DNA of 64,000 bases from Limnomonas spitsbergensis (Eukaryota > Chlorophyta > Chlorophyceae > Chlamydomonadales): positions 1,640,501-1,704,500 of the forward strand of contig JAYJMM010000032.1 of NCBI GenBank assembly GCA_037349105.1, read 5' to 3'. Below the pieces are notes generated by a model. That model did not search any database. It was not told the origin of the DNA and worked only from the letters and a program-made list of their open reading frames with translations. Shown piece after piece: positions 33,701-46,600 of this stretch; the stretch's first letter is position 1, and every line of letters starts with the position of its first letter. Both the position numbers and the translations under genes were made by a program.

Positions 33701-36087
33701 CCCTTACTGCATGTGTCACTTGTGTGTGTGTACGCATCCTCTCGGCCTCATTAGGAGGGCACTCGACAGGACGAAAACAAGCATCAGCCCTCCACCCTCA
33801 TCCTTTGTATCCTCTCCCCACCAACAAAATATGCTTGAAGCCCTCCACCCTTCACCTGCACCTCCTCTCCCTGTTACCTGGAACACACTATAAGCCTTCT
33901 ACCCTTCACCCTTCACCTGCACATCCTCCCCCCTTGCCTAAACATACTACCAGCCCCACACCCTTCACCTGCACATCCTCCCCCTCTTGCCTAAAAAATA
34001 CTATCAGCCCCACACCCTTCACCTGCACATCCTCCCCCCTTGCCTAAAATACTTTAAGCCTCACACCCTTCACCTGCACACCCTCCCCCCCAACCTAAAA
34101 CTACTTTAAGCCCCACACCCTTCACCTGCACACCCTCCCCCCTTACCTAAAACTACTTTGAGCCCCACACCCTTCACCTGCACACCCTCCCCTCTTACCT
34201 GGAACACACATGACGCCATGGTCAACGTGGCACTGACGATGCTGATGACAAGAATGGGCTGGGGAATACCGGGAATCTGAAACAAAGGGGGCAGGCAAAA
34301 GGGCTTAGTGCCAAGGATGGGCTGAGGGTAACGGGACTCTGAAAGGCAGAGGGCAGGCTAAAGGGCTTTAAGGATACAATCCTAGACCCACACCCGGCAT
34401 GGATCCCCCACCCCCATACACACAGCCCGCATGCCCTGCTTCATTCTCAGGGGCACAAACACCCTCTCACAGCCCGCAAGGCGCATGCCCTGTTTGATAA
34501 TCCATGCCCTATGCAGCACCCTTGTGCTCACAAGCTGTTCTTCTGCAGGCGGGGGGGACGGTCTGCCACCCACGGGGGCCTGCCACACTGCCGCAGACGG
34601 GCTTGACGGACCCGCCTCCGATCCAGAGGAGCTGGCAGGAAGGTGCATGCTCGGCACTGAGGTGAACAACAGTCCAGACGATTCCGCCTCCTGCTTTACA
34701 AAGTCCGTGGGAATTTCGTGACCACTGCTGCTACTACCGTTTCTGCTGCTTTCGCGGTCTGGGAGCAACTGGTCTTGACCTGCCCCCCTTGCACTAGCTG
34801 CTGCATCTGCTGCGCTGCTGCTGCTCCCCTCTTTGCTTAGAGAGGACAACATGGCCGCTGCAAACGCCTCTTCTGCTGCAGCCGCCGCTGTCCTGGCTTG
34901 CTCATCAGAGATCGAGGCGGAGGTGTCACCGCTGGTAGATCCGCTGTCAGATCCGTCCCGCTCCTCAAGTAGATCCGTCTGCTGGTGCTGCTGAGACGAG
35001 CTGGCGGAGGTAGTCTCCCCCTCCTGTTCCTCCACACCATCCTCTCCAGATCCGGTCTCCTCCCAGCTCGTGACACTGCGGCCGGAAGCCAGACCGTGGC
35101 TGCCGGGACAAGAGGCCACACATTGCTTTTAGGCAGGCCAAAAGGCTGTGCACCGCTAGTAGGCCAACAACGGACAACACTAGGCTCGTCGTCAGCAGGC
35201 AGGGGTTAGGTACCCAATACCCATTAGAGGCAATGCTGATTTTTTTTACAATCACACAGTTCACAGGTGAACCACACAGTGGTAGGTGAGGACAGCTACA
35301 CTGGTAGGTGTGGACTACATACCGGAAGGGCCTCATGGGGTCCAGAGAATGTGGACCAGAGGTCTAAAACTGAAGTATTCTCAAACAAGCAACCTTGTCC
35401 ACACATGGGCAGTTACAAAGGTTTGATCCTGCAACACCTGTGATGCCCCCTGCTGTCCTACCTGTCGCTTTCTGAAGGTACGGTGATACTGCCCCCGTTG
35501 TCCAGGAAGATGGTCAGGGGACCTCTCTGGCTGGCAGCAGGGGCCTGGAGCAGGGTGGTGGGTGAGAGCGTGTGAGCTGGATTGCAACCAGATATATTTA
35601 GTTAGGAAAGCTCTCTGGCTGGCAGCGGGAGTCTAGAGGTCGGATGGGGGGCGAGAGCGCATGTGCAAGCGGATATCTATGGGTCGGGGAACCTCTCAAA
35701 CTGGCGGCTGGAGGCTGGAAGCAGGGGCGAGGGTGCGTGCATTTAGGCCATGCGACCATTCATGTTGAAGGGCTTAGGGCTAAGGTGCTGCTGCTGGTGC
35801 TGGTGCAGTGGCTGCTGCAGGCCTTGTGTAATCAGATGCTGTGCCGAAAATGTTGTTGCTGCGGCATCCCACCTGCCACCAGCCAAGCACCAGATGCTCA
35901 CCTCTGTCATGTGGCCAGCCTTATCATCCAGAAGCCCTTCTGCTACTCCTACTCTGACCTGCCCCTGCCGCTTCTCCTGTCCCTGTCCCTGCTTCTGCCC
36001 CAGCTGCTGCTGCAGCGACGCTCGTCTGATCCCACTGACATTGCTGCTGCTACACTTATCTATCTCTACAGCCCCTGCTGCTGCCAT
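30701..36087 (-). CDS. MFS transporter with long Ser-rich N-terminus and Q-rich central loop
   Basis: Ten exons with consistent phases: 36087-35902, 35544-35462, 35099-34532, 34276-34199, 33562-33302, 32917-32786, 32524-32144, 31882-31761, 31451-31324, 30972-30701 (TAG); 736 aa. Residues 1-279 are hydrophilic, rich in Ser/Ala/Glu. The first membrane segment is in exon 4. An MFS motif A (SGVVSDMMKSRKG, about 341-353) follows, then VIDRLANGVQAAPRDALISD across exons 5-6, the counterpart of LDRxGKGxRxAPRDA in bacterial-type MFS proteins. The loop between the halves (about 468-540) is charged and polyQ. Substrate is unknown. An in-frame TGA lies upstream of the chosen ATG. The exon 3 acceptor may be 35075 instead of 35099. 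Confidence 0.88.
32510..32640 (-). repeat. Acceptor-spanning triplication before transporter exon 7
   Basis: On the minus strand GGCAG-GCCTCTGGCAAC (exon start 32524) is preceded by GACAG-GCCTCTGGCAAC (about 32578) and GGCAG-GCCTCTGACAAC (about 32621). Each copy keeps AG and the first 12 or so exon bases; TTTAGGG-like sequence lies between. Confidence 0.88.
33780..34198 (-). repeat. 52-56-bp intronic repeat whose unit begins with the 5' splice site
   Basis: About seven copies. In minus sense each reads AG-GTAAGGGGGGAGGGTGTG, then CAGGTGAAGGGTGTGGGGCTT and AAAGTAGTTTT. The first copy starts at the donor of transporter exon 4 (34199/34198, GTAAGAGGGGAGGGTGTG). Copies nearest the exon keep GT; several distal ones read GCAAG at that position. 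Confidence 0.88.
34250..34372 (-). repeat. Acceptor-spanning duplication at transporter exon 4
   Basis: Minus sense: CTTTCAG-AGTCCCGTTACCC near 34337 is a copy of the real TTTCAG-ATTCCCGGTATTCC (exon start 34276), about 62 bp upstream. CAGCCCAT follows in both. Confidence 0.8.
35510..35745 (-). repeat. Acceptor-spanning triplication at transporter exon 2
   Basis: The real exon start (35544, CTCCAG-GCCCCTGCTGCCAGCC) is repeated about 88 bp upstream as CTCTAG-ACTCCCGCTGCCAGCC and more weakly near 35715. All three continue into a version of AGAGAGGTCCCC. Confidence 0.82.
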
Positions 36088-37246
36088 GCTTTGTCTTGTT
36101 CATCTGCCACACGCCCACAACCCATACTGGCCATGCTGCTTCCCCGCCTTAGCATATCCAGTTGCTCCCCATGCTAACCCTACTGCTCCGCTTCATCCGT
36201 TGCATTTTCTTCGCCCCGTGCTGCCCCTGCTGCTGCTGCTGCTCTGCTGCATGCTATGCGTGTGCATCTCCCGATACTGCTACCACGCTTTACCCAGCCC
36301 AGTTAACAGCACCTACAAGGCACCGGGACCACAAAGTACAATTCACTGATGTACAGTCACGTCAGTGTGCAATGCCCCGCTGACGTCCATGCGCCTGCCT
36401 TCAACAGGCGTAAGGTCGCGTAAGGGTGTTCGCAACCGGACTTCCAAGGCCCCGACTGACAGTCCATGGAAGCAGGGAGGGTCTAGGTTTATGGACACCG
36501 GGGTAGAGCTAGCTTGCACCCTTATCACTCACATGGCCCTCTACACCCGCAGGACCCCGAACACAAATTCACCTCATTGAGTAGCTTTCTGTCCCCCCTG
36601 TCTCCGAATCCGACTTCGGGCTGCGCAACAACTCGAAGCGGCCTGCAGGATTCAACACAGGCGACTAGGTCACACAAAACCCCTTCACAGCCACGACGGG
36701 ACCTGGCGCTCGGCCGTGCACATGCCGTGGAGGTAATGGCAGCAGCATGGGCGCGTGCAAAGGATTGGCTCATGCGATTATGTTCCTTACGAGTTGAACC
36801 TCAGCGTGGGAGACACGGGTTTTCTCCACGACGACGATGCGACGAATATGCCTCGGCTCCGTGATGTGAATTGGGAGAAGAGCCCAGTGCGGCATGCAGC
36901 GCGTCGCATGGTGATGGGCTGTTACCGATGTCACGCTGCAAAGCGGCGCAGGTCACCCTCACAGGATGAGAGGGTAAATGGTGCGGCGAGACTGTTGCGG
37001 CTGAATAAAGTGTTGGTGTTTTTTACCAAAACGTTTGCAGGGAGCGAGGGGTGTGTAGCGAAGGGAACTAGTATTTACAGGAAAGGCTGCGCCAATGTGG
37101 ACTTGTGGCGTGGTTTCCTGGCCACAGTTGACAATTGGCAAGCCCCCAGACAGGCCCCCGCGACCATCGTGTTTGAGCTAGCGATTAACCGGTCCAATAG
37201 CAGGTGGACGAGCGTAGGCAGAACTACTTCATTAACAGGCATCAAT
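36088..37246. promoter_or_regulatory. Divergent intergenic region of transporter and carbonic anhydrase
   Basis: The transporter ATG (36087, minus) and the carbonic anhydrase ATG (37247, plus) face away from each other across 1.16 kb, so both promoters should lie here. The carbonic anhydrase frame is open upstream to 36755 without strong coding character. I see no defined TATA box. Confidence 0.4.
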
Positions 37247-40200
37247 ATGTCCCTGAAGCATGTCGGTGCTCGATTTCCATATCGGTTCCCTCCAGCACAG
37301 GGATTCGTCGAAAATGCGATTTCTGGCGTTGGCTCCGTGTTCAGAATTCTTGGGGGCGCGCTAGATGAGGTTGGTTCGATGCTTCAAGGCCCGGCAGCTG
37401 GAGTGCAGGCTGGTGAGTCGTATACTTCAGTGCATGGGGACGGACGGTGTGCAAGATGTTAGAGGGGTATTTGATCCAACAGTAGCATGGTTGGATTGGA
37501 CCTCTCGGCCTTTCCACGTACACCTACATCGATGCGACTGATGTCCTGCGTTCATGCATGGTGTCGAGAGCAATCAAGCAAACGAAATGTCTGATCGTCA
37601 GCGCATACGTGCAGCGTAGAATTACAAGCTTGTGTTTGTGGATTTATCCCCAATGTTTGTCCGACTACTGGTACAAAGGGAATATTGTGATTGGCAACGT
37701 TGCAGCCCTGGTTGTAGCCGTGGGGGGACGGTGGCAATATTGTTTTCATAAAGGAAAGATTACAAGCACACGTATTTCTTATGATATTTCGAGTATTGCC
37801 TCTTTTGGGCGTTCCGAGCGCATGACTCCCCCCCCCATCAAAGACGCATTCCCGGTTGTAGAGACAGAGGAAGGGAGAGCTGATGTGTGCTCATGGCATG
37901 TGCTGTAGTTTGTCATTGCTTGCGCAATATCAGTCCTGATGGGGGGACGATGAGCAGCAAAGCTGCAGTCAGCACTGCGCCAGTTGGCTTGCAGTGAGTA
38001 GGGTACCCGGGGAACGCTCGTTATGTATCTCCCAATCATCGGGTAGTTATATCCTCCACGAATCCACTCCTAGGGCGACATCACAACCTATTCCTCTGCA
38101 TCGACCTCTCCTCCTGATCGGTGTTAACCTGCTCATCTTGCATGAGCTGGTTAGTTTGACCCCATGCCCCTCCTCGGCCTCATTTCGTACCTTTCACGTA
38201 GACATTCCCCCCGTGTTCGCGCCTGCAGTTCAGCCAAACCTGGCTTGGGCGCCGGCTAGGCTCGACCCTGCTGCACCCCCGACCAAGGGCAGCGTCGCGA
38301 CCGTGGCGCCTGCTGGCAAAATCCTCGACATCAAGCAGATTGTGATGCCGAGGAAAGGCCAAGGTGTCTTCATTGCACCGAATGCGAATGTGATCGGGGA
38401 CGTCAAGCTAGGATCCAGGTCGTCGATTTGGTATGGCGCCGTGCTTCGAGGTCAGTGGGCTGATGGGCATGGAAAGCTTTCCGGGCAGCAGGGCAGGTTG
38501 TTAAGGGACGGGTTGCCAACATGGCTGTACTCAGGGCTGTACATGATATCACATGCATGCAAGGCACCACAGAGGCATGTGGTGGCTGCCCTTTCATGGG
38601 TTGTTTGCGCATCCGGGACTGCCTTGCATGGCTGGCAGGCCGACGCATGTCCGCCAGCAAGCCAATGTACACTAGGAGCAGGATGTGTGTCTGCGGCAGA
38701 ATTGGACAAGAAAAGCGTTGTGTCGGACTGAGCTCCTTTCGCCAGCCAGCAGTGTTGATCATGGCAGGTGCTGACACTGAATCTGCTCCCTCCCTATGAA
38801 TGTATCATACCTCGGGAGATGCGTTTTCTTGCATGGTCATCGGTGGTGTGCTGGTGAAAAATCCTGGACCCTGTTGATAAAATGTTGGGCTCACATCCTT
38901 TCCCAAATATCCTGCACTGGTTGGATATTTTCTGAACCTCAATTTTGACTTACGTAACCCTGGGATGTGCCATCAGGTAAAGCTGAGGGTGCAACTTACG
39001 AAAAGTCTGTCAAAAGCCCCGCAGTTGCTTAACTGCTAATTCAGTCTGAATCTGTGGTTTGCGGGCCCACTGCTGCATGGTTCAGACTGTCAACACGCCC
39101 TCGCCTGACTTCTGTTCTGCCTGTCCAAGAGATTTGAATGGTAAATAACGTGTACAGCAACACTGGCAGTCAGGCTGAACGCCCTTACCCTTTGCTTTGC
39201 CTGCCCAGGAGACGTGAATGGCATTGAAGTGGGCACCAACTCCAACATTCAGGACAACGTCATCATCCATGTCGCCAAGCATAGCATTGATGGGAAGCCG
39301 CAGCCCACAGTTATTGGGAACAATGTCACAATTGGTGAGGGGGGAGGGTGTCTGGTTTCTTGCTTTGGGCGCGGCACGCAGGCCAGCTGGTGGCCGTTCA
39401 CACCCGCATGATGCATAGCGTTTCCTACGTCAGGCGCTGCATTGCTTCACTTCACCTCCCTGTCTTTTGTACTTGCTTGGGGAGAAAGGATGCTTTATTT
39501 TCGAGGTAGCCATGACCTATGCTTCTTGGCCTAACATATGTGTCTCGTTTCACCCTCGCTCAAAGCATCCATGTTTTTTTAATTCTCGAGGCTCTGCTTC
39601 AGGGGCTCGGTACGTGTGGCCGGGGCCTCGACACTCGCTCAGCCCATGCAACAATGAACAGTGCAAACATGCATGCCTCCCTCTGGCGTTTACATGCATA
39701 GCGTGTACTTGCATGGCGCATATGTGCATACCGCAACATGCATCCCGCCGACAAGCATTGCTCGTACATCCATGTCGAGTACAGGCATATGTCTTATGCA
39801 TACGGTTTGTCGATTTGAAGGTTCGTCATGATTATGCGGTACTGCAAGCCCACACATCTTGTGTGAATGCCTGCAGGTCACTGCGCCACTGTACATGCGT
39901 GCACCATTGGTGACAACTGCCTCATCGGGATGGGTTCAACGGTTCTCGATGGCGTGAAGGTAAATCAGGACAGGGAAGGGAAGGGTGTGAAGGCAGGGCA
40001 GCAGCCTGACTAGATGAGGTTCATGTCTACTAGGCAGGAAAGATGGCTCAACACATGCTCGGTATGGAAAAGCTGGCCATAATCTAAAATAGTTGTTTGA
40101 CACCTCATTGCTTCCTTATACCCTGACATCCGTATTCTGAGCCAGAAGAATGTCGAGCCTTGATCCCTGGATTCCTATACCTTGAGCCTCCTGTGTGCAT

Positions 40201-41210
40201 TTTAGGGTTCCTCACACTTTTGCAATACGTCCTCCTCCTCGCAGGTGGAGTCTGGATCCATTGTGGCAGCTGGGGCGGTGGTGCCACCAAGAACTGTCAT
40301 CCCCACGGGCCAGGTAAGCAGAAATGAGGCTGAGGGGTGCAGGGCGATGACGCTTCCAGGACCTGAAAGCCTTAAGGGCTATTAAGAGGCACAGCTTCTC
40401 AAAATTTAGCGTAAAGCCGTAACATTCATATCGCCAACAATCATACACTTTGTGTATGCTTAAGGCGGGGAGCGTTGCATGCTTTGTGCGGGAAGCAATG
40501 CGCACCTGGTACCTACGTGGTAATTGTTGTTTGAACAAGTGTAACACTCGATGCTGAATGTCCACCTGTCAATGACGTTACACCTCTGGGCCCTTTTTAA
40601 AAAGGCTCGGCCATGTGGGTGCCTATCTAAAGGGTTGGGATGAATGAACGAAACAAACACCAGGGGTCAGGAAAAGAATGACGTGGGAAATTAAGTTAAG
40701 GGACAGACGAAGGGCTGGAAAAGAAAGACAAGGGGAGTTCTAGCCTGTTCCACCTTTCGGGTGAGTCACCTTGCGTGTGTCACTCCTGCGTGTTGCCTGC
40801 CAGGTGTGGGCGGGTAACCCTGCCAAGTTCCTGCGCGACCTTGAGCCAGAGGAGCGGGACTTCATCGCCAAGAGTGCTGACAACTTGTCCGAGCTGGCAG
40901 ACCTGCACAGATGTGAGTGCAGCCTCGAGGCCCTGAACCCTGATGCTATTAAAACTTTAGCCATAAACCCTGGCACCTTGCATCGTAATACACGAACCCT
41001 GGACCCTTTACTTGTTAACCCTATCCTATGGAGCCATCAACCCTGTAATCCTGTTTTGTCGCAGTTGAGAACGGGAAGACGTTTGAAGAGCTTGTGGTGG
41101 AGTCCAGGATCGAAGTAGATCGACAATACGCCACGGATCCGCTCAACACCATCCACCAGATGTACGAGCTGGACGCACAGACTCTGTTGGCCACAAGGTC
41201 CAAGAAGTAG
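37247..41210 (+). CDS. Mitochondrial gamma carbonic anhydrase (complex I-associated type)
   Basis: Seven exons with consistent phases: 37247-37412, 38202-38450, 39209-39334, 39877-39959, 40245-40313, 40804-40912, 41065-41210 (TAG); 315 aa. The product has the left-handed beta-helix hexapeptide pattern (VIGDVKLG, VIGNNVTIG, CTIGDNCLIG). All three zinc ligands of the family are present by position: His159 (NVIIHVAKH), His182 and His187 (GHCATVHAC), and the conserved Arg138 of VLRGD. In plants and green algae these proteins form a matrix-side trimer on mitochondrial complex I. The N-terminal GFVENAISGVGSVFRILG segment resembles the usual N-terminal helix. Whether it is catalytically active cannot be told from sequence. 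Chlamydomonas paralogues are CAG1-3; I cannot assign which. Confidence 0.95.
39105..39225 (+). repeat. Decayed acceptor-spanning duplication in carbonic anhydrase intron 2
   Basis: TCTGCCTGTCCAAG-AGATTTGAATGG (about 39115-39140) mirrors the true acceptor and exon start TTTGCCTGCCCAG-GAGACGTGAATGG 82 bp downstream. The copy's acceptor region has decayed. Confidence 0.65.
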
Positions 41211-43671
41211 AGCTCGGTACACAACAGCAAGGGGGCTGTACTGCTTATATTTGAATATGGGGCGGGAAGAGACTATGTCAGAGCGCGAGTCAGGGTGGGC
41301 TGAAGCCCCTGGATCTGGATTTTTATAATTAAATTTGATGAGGGGAAATGTGTGGTTGGGTTATATCTGAGGAGGCGAGCGTAACCTGGCTGGCTAGCAG
41401 TGGTATCCAACCATGATGTCCAGCTGTAATTTAGGATGCGAGGGCTATGATGCTACGCTGCTGGGCCCTGATCAAAAAGCTCGGTTGCAAAAGCGCCGCA
41501 CTGCCCGGTCAAGAATGGGGGGTGTGGGAAGTGGAGGGAGCGAGGAGAGTAGACAAAGGTAGTACCTTCAAAAAGTTATGAAAGTTTAGACCTGGCTAGC
41601 AGAGGTATCCTGTTGTAATATAGGATTTGAAATCAATGACGCAACACCTCCAGGCCCTGCACTGAAGACTAGACTTGGTGGGTGCCCCCCTACCCGGTTG
41701 GTAAATAAAAGGAAAGAGGGGTGGAACGTGCACATTAGGACGGTATGCGACGTGACAGCTTCTTCAAGGGCGGCCCCTGGACTCTAGAAGGGTGACATTG
41801 AAATTATTCCGTGGAGTATCATTAGCTACACAAGGCCCGTGCGTCTGCTTTGCATGTGACAGCTGCTCTTACAGATGGGTCGGTTTGATCGGAAATAGCC
41901 CCCCCCTAACAGCATACAGCACAGCTGCAGCAAATAGGCCATTTCCCAACCTGGACCCAAATCGTAGGGTGCTATTTACTCCCTAGCCTTGGGAGCCACC
42001 TACCGGTACTCTGACGGTATCAGATCAGCAGCGGAATAGGAAGATAAAGCTTGCAACGGAAGATACACGTGTGTGCCCGGCTAAAAAAAGACTGGGCCGC
42101 TCAGGCTTACAACGGTGCATGTGAAGTTTTGTGAGATTTGTGAAGTTTGTGAAGCATGACCCATTGGAGCACCCCCGGGTACTTGCCTTAAACCCGTAGC
42201 CCTTACATCAGGCCCTAGGGGGTGAGGTGGCTGCTTTGAGAAGTTTTAGGTAAGCAGGGTTAGGTTGTGCCCGTAAACCGTTACATGCACTAAATACGCT
42301 AGGACAGCGAGCGAAAACCAGTGCCCCCCCTGGGCAAGCAAGCAAAACACAACCACCGAGCAGTAGCGTGGGAATGAACCCCATTGTGCAGAAGGTCAGC
42401 CCCAGCCATAAAACATGACGTGGGTGCAAAAGGGTTCTGTTGGACGCCTCCTAGGAAAATTAAGAAGGAAAGAAGAAAATATAAGTGACTTTTTTGAGTC
42501 TGTGTAGAAACTGCGTTCTGCGTGAGCTAAACTTCAATGAGTTCTTGTGTTTTAACAAAAACGTTTAAATGTGTGAACTAGGTATGAAACTGTGTGACGC
42601 AGGCAGGATAGCCCATAGGAGTAATGTCAGTGACAGGCAGGGTAGCCGGAGGTCACTAGTCCTCACCCCTAGAATCTCAAGAGCGGCCATTCTGACCACC
42701 CGTGTTGAAATATTACACCGGGACCCGCCATGTCTCCACCATACTTCTTTACACAACGAGTAACATGAGGCTTTACAGCATCAAATCGAAGCATCCAAAT
42801 CCATAGCAATCCACACAATAGTACCGCAACATAACGCTTGGTACATAAACCAAAATTCGGAATCAAGTTAGGAAATCTGGGAACAAGTAATTACCTTCAG
42901 GATACAAAGGGTAGCCAGAGGGCAGGGACACCTGCACGCAGCAAGAGCTGCCAAACAAAGACGGAAAGCTACCCCCTAGCATGTGCATGCGCACACTGCC
43001 AGAGCTGTCGAAAAGAAAGAAAACCAACGTCCTTGCGGCGTTGTAACGCAATAGTGAGGGGTGTTGAGTGACTCCAGCTAGCCAGGTCATCTGCCACTCT
43101 GGCCGTTGGGTTTCATGTGGCCACATGCACTACTAGATGACAATTCAAAATTACTTGATAAATACGATCCTCCGAAAGCTGCTCACATGGTAAGAAGCCT
43201 GCTATGCGCGTTTCAAACTTTCAAAACAATCACAAATACCAGTCAGAGATAAGGAGATGGTCCTTTTTCAAAATTCAAAAAGTCGAAGCTAGAGACAGGC
43301 CCCTGCATGGCCACTTCAAAAAACCCGAAGTCGTTTTCAATCATGGCTCAGCTTAACGCCTCCCCAACAAAAAACTGGCCACAGTCATTAAAACACGCAA
43401 CACACAAAAAAGTTGGCGACCACCGTAATAATCAGTTACCCTTCCATCCAGCAACCTAAACCCTAACCCCTTGAATCCCCCAAACCCCTTGAATCCCTTG
43501 AATCCTTTATATCCTTTGAATCCCGCAGGGGAGAGAGCTGATCTGGACCATTCCTGCATACACACAGCCTGAGCCTTTGCAACTCATACACTTCCCGAGA
43601 TCACTCTACAAAAAACCCCAGTTTCAAGAATTCGAATCCAACCGACCAGATTCAAACCGCTCTCTACAGGC
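41211..43671. other. Convergent intergenic region
   Basis: Between the carbonic anhydrase stop and the RING-gene stop. It holds a diverged direct repeat (about 41385-41500 and 41590-41690, sharing TGGCTAGCAG.GGTATCC, ATTTAGGAT and GGCCCTG) and TGTAA near 41424 as a possible poly(A) signal. No gene seen. Confidence 0.5.
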
Positions 43672-46600
43672 TCACATATGAGCCGGCCATCCTCGGTATT
43701 CGAACCCACTGATTAGTGCCCTACAGAAGGGACAGCACACGCCCTTCTTGCAGTTGGGCTGCACCAGCCTCCGATAGCATTGGACTGTGGACGAGATGAG
43801 CAGCAGGCATGAGGGGTAATGCGGAGGTTAGGGGGGTCTACAGGGCGGTGAAATTGAATGAAAAATGAAATACTGTATTAACAAGTTTGGAAGTATGAAC
43901 TCCTCAATGGCTCAGTCTGGACCACCCAGCAGCCTCCGTAACAGACAACTGTGAACACCTGAGCAAACTTTGAGACTCCCCAAATCCACAAAAGCGTTGC
44001 TGCACTACCTTCACACTACCTTCACACTACCTTCACACTACCTTCACACTACAAAGCGCATGGAAAGGGATCGCCGCTTGAAGCCTGAGCATTCAGAGTC
44101 ACTCACTTTGTCATAATTGGTGCCCCCATAAGGCCTTCACAATGGGTGCCCCGGTAAGGCCTTCATGGGAGCATAGGAAGGGGTACTAGGGAGTAAGGTG
44201 AAGCACAGTACTCACCGCAGAGCTTGTGTCCACAGTCTCGGATGGTCAGGTTGTTCGGTGCAGCCTGCAGCAGCAGCAGGGGAAGAGGGCAGCCCAGAGA
44301 TAGGAGGGTCAGGTCCTTAACCGTGGATGGCCAGGTTGTTTAGTTTAGCTCAGGGATAAGGGGTAGAAGGCAGCACAGAGGTAGGAGTTAGAGGTTCAGG
44401 CCCACAACCGGTCCACCCCGGATGGTCAGGTTGTCGGGTGTAGCTCAGCGATAAGGGGTGGGGCAGTGAGGGGAAATGGGCAGCTCAGAGGTTACGGTTC
44501 ATGACGGGCTCGTCCACACTGCAACCACCACTTACCATGCATATGCCGCAACCGGTGTCTGGGTCAGAGCTGTCAGTCAAGTGCGAAATGGTGCGGAAGT
44601 GTCGCCCCGCGACAGCCACAGCGCCTGCAACAACAGCAGCAACACCACCACAGATCGAACTGGAGTGGAGAGCAGGATAATGCACAACAAACGCAACATA
44701 ATGAGAGCCCCCATTAATCTGCATGCCTCGAGAATCCCCGTCAGCCTGCTGGCCAGGGTCGCGGGTCTGGCCAAAGCCCACAACGCAACAGCCGCAACAA
44801 CAGCAACTGTACGACACTTGCAACCGGTATGAATCCGTACTCCGTGCACAACAAGAGCACATACCGCAGCCACTGCCCAGAGGGTTCAGCTTCAAGACCT
44901 GCGCACGGCCAGATCCGGATCCAGGGTGGCTGCGATGCAGCTGCAGATCCAGATCCATTACTGCAGCCGCCGAGGCAGTACGGCGAACCATTTCGAGCAC
45001 GACAGCTGGCTTGGCCGGGTGCCAGGGCATGCCATGCGTCTGTCCACCCCCGTGCGCAACAGAGGCCTCATTGCCCGCAACAACAGCAACAGCTGCTGCA
45101 GCATGAGATGACCCCGCGGCCGCCATTGATCCCTCCGCTCCCTCCATTTCTGATGCTGTGGTCCTATCTGCGTCCCAAGCTGCTGCCGCTGCCGTCGCTG
45201 CCGCTGCCATTGCGTGTGAGGATAGAGCAAGGTCCTGGGCTGCTGGCATGACGCCGTTGCACCCGTCAAGCGCCGCTTGCAATGCCCTGAACAAAGCACA
45301 GCAGGCGGGTGTCTGGGAGGAAGGTCATGCAACTATGTTTGCTACAGATGAAAATTATGCCATGTTCTGAGCAGCTTGAAAACCTCTAACTAAAATCCGA
45401 GTTTTGTTGCATGGCCTGCACACATCGGGCTAGAAATCTGCGCATTGTTGCATTGCCACACCACCTTATGCTTCAACCCGAATGCATGGACGGCTCTCCA
45501 TGAACAACTTAGGGCGCATCCCCTGTAATAATTGTTGACCAATGGCTGCCCTCACTGGGCATGCGCGTAAAAGACTGACGGGAGGCAGGGTTCAGAAAGC
45601 ATGGGGCAGGAGGCAGGGTTCAGGAAGCATGGGGCAAGAGACAGGGGATAAGTAAGCTGCTGGTCTAGCATTCCTGTTGCACTGGCAAGCGCTTTGCCCG
45701 GCAGGTTAGAGATTTCTTCATGCAATGCCATGCAGAAAATCAGGCTTTCCCATGTGTACAGACTCTGGGAAATCCCATATGCCTTAATCAGTATCAGCAA
45801 TTGCAAGTGCTGGCATTTGATGCATACCGTAATCACGGACGTGTTTCGTTGTTTTCGAAGTTTGTTGTTGCGTAAAAAGTCGTTTTTTTTGTTGATTCAT
45901 GGCCCCTTGACATGAAAAGTTCCAGTCTAATTTTTTCCCCACAAATGCTCCCTGAGCAACGATCAAAGCAACGAAATACGTCCGTGAGTATGGTATTAAC
46001 CTTAAGAATTTGCCCCCTTAAGCCTCTACTAAGCAAGCATTTCAGACAAACAGCAACCTGTCCCCCTGGCCCGTGACCTGTCCAACACATCCTGTCCAGC
46101 TCGCAAGTGACCCGCCCTCACCGGAGAGCATCCAGGCCGAAGGGGTAGAGGTTGTTACACAAGCGGATGACGAGGGTGGTCAGGGGCTGACACAGCGGCG
46201 CGGCAGCCACCGCGGGGATGGGCGACGGAGAGGCCTGAGGGAGAAGGCGAGCAGCGTCACAGGAGGCAAGGAGAGAGAAGGAACGCTGCAGCCGGGCGGG
46301 CTGTCCAGGAAATGATGCAGCGCCATCTGGTTTCAAGCGCACTATCAGTTTCATCAGGCAGGGCCTTCCGGTTTCAGTACACATACACATGTAAGCAATG
46401 ATACGCCCTGAGGCATGGAAGAATGAGCTTTATCATGCGGGGCCTTCATCTGGCTTCAAGTGCACAATCAACCACCTTTGTCAGGCATCCGGGCGGCCAC
46501 CAGGGGTTTATTGGCACCAAGCTTTTTGGGGCAGCCGGGCGGCCACCACGGGTCCCATTGGAACCCGGCTTTGACAGGACTACGGCTGGCACCCCAAGCA

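Noticed and set aside
35750..36349. Plus-strand Leu/Cys-rich frame
   Set aside because: Opposite strand carries transporter exon 1 with a good donor and correct phase.
36755..37246. Upstream extension of the carbonic anhydrase frame
   Set aside because: Open but begins at GTG, lacks family similarity, and ATG 37247 gives a normal family length.
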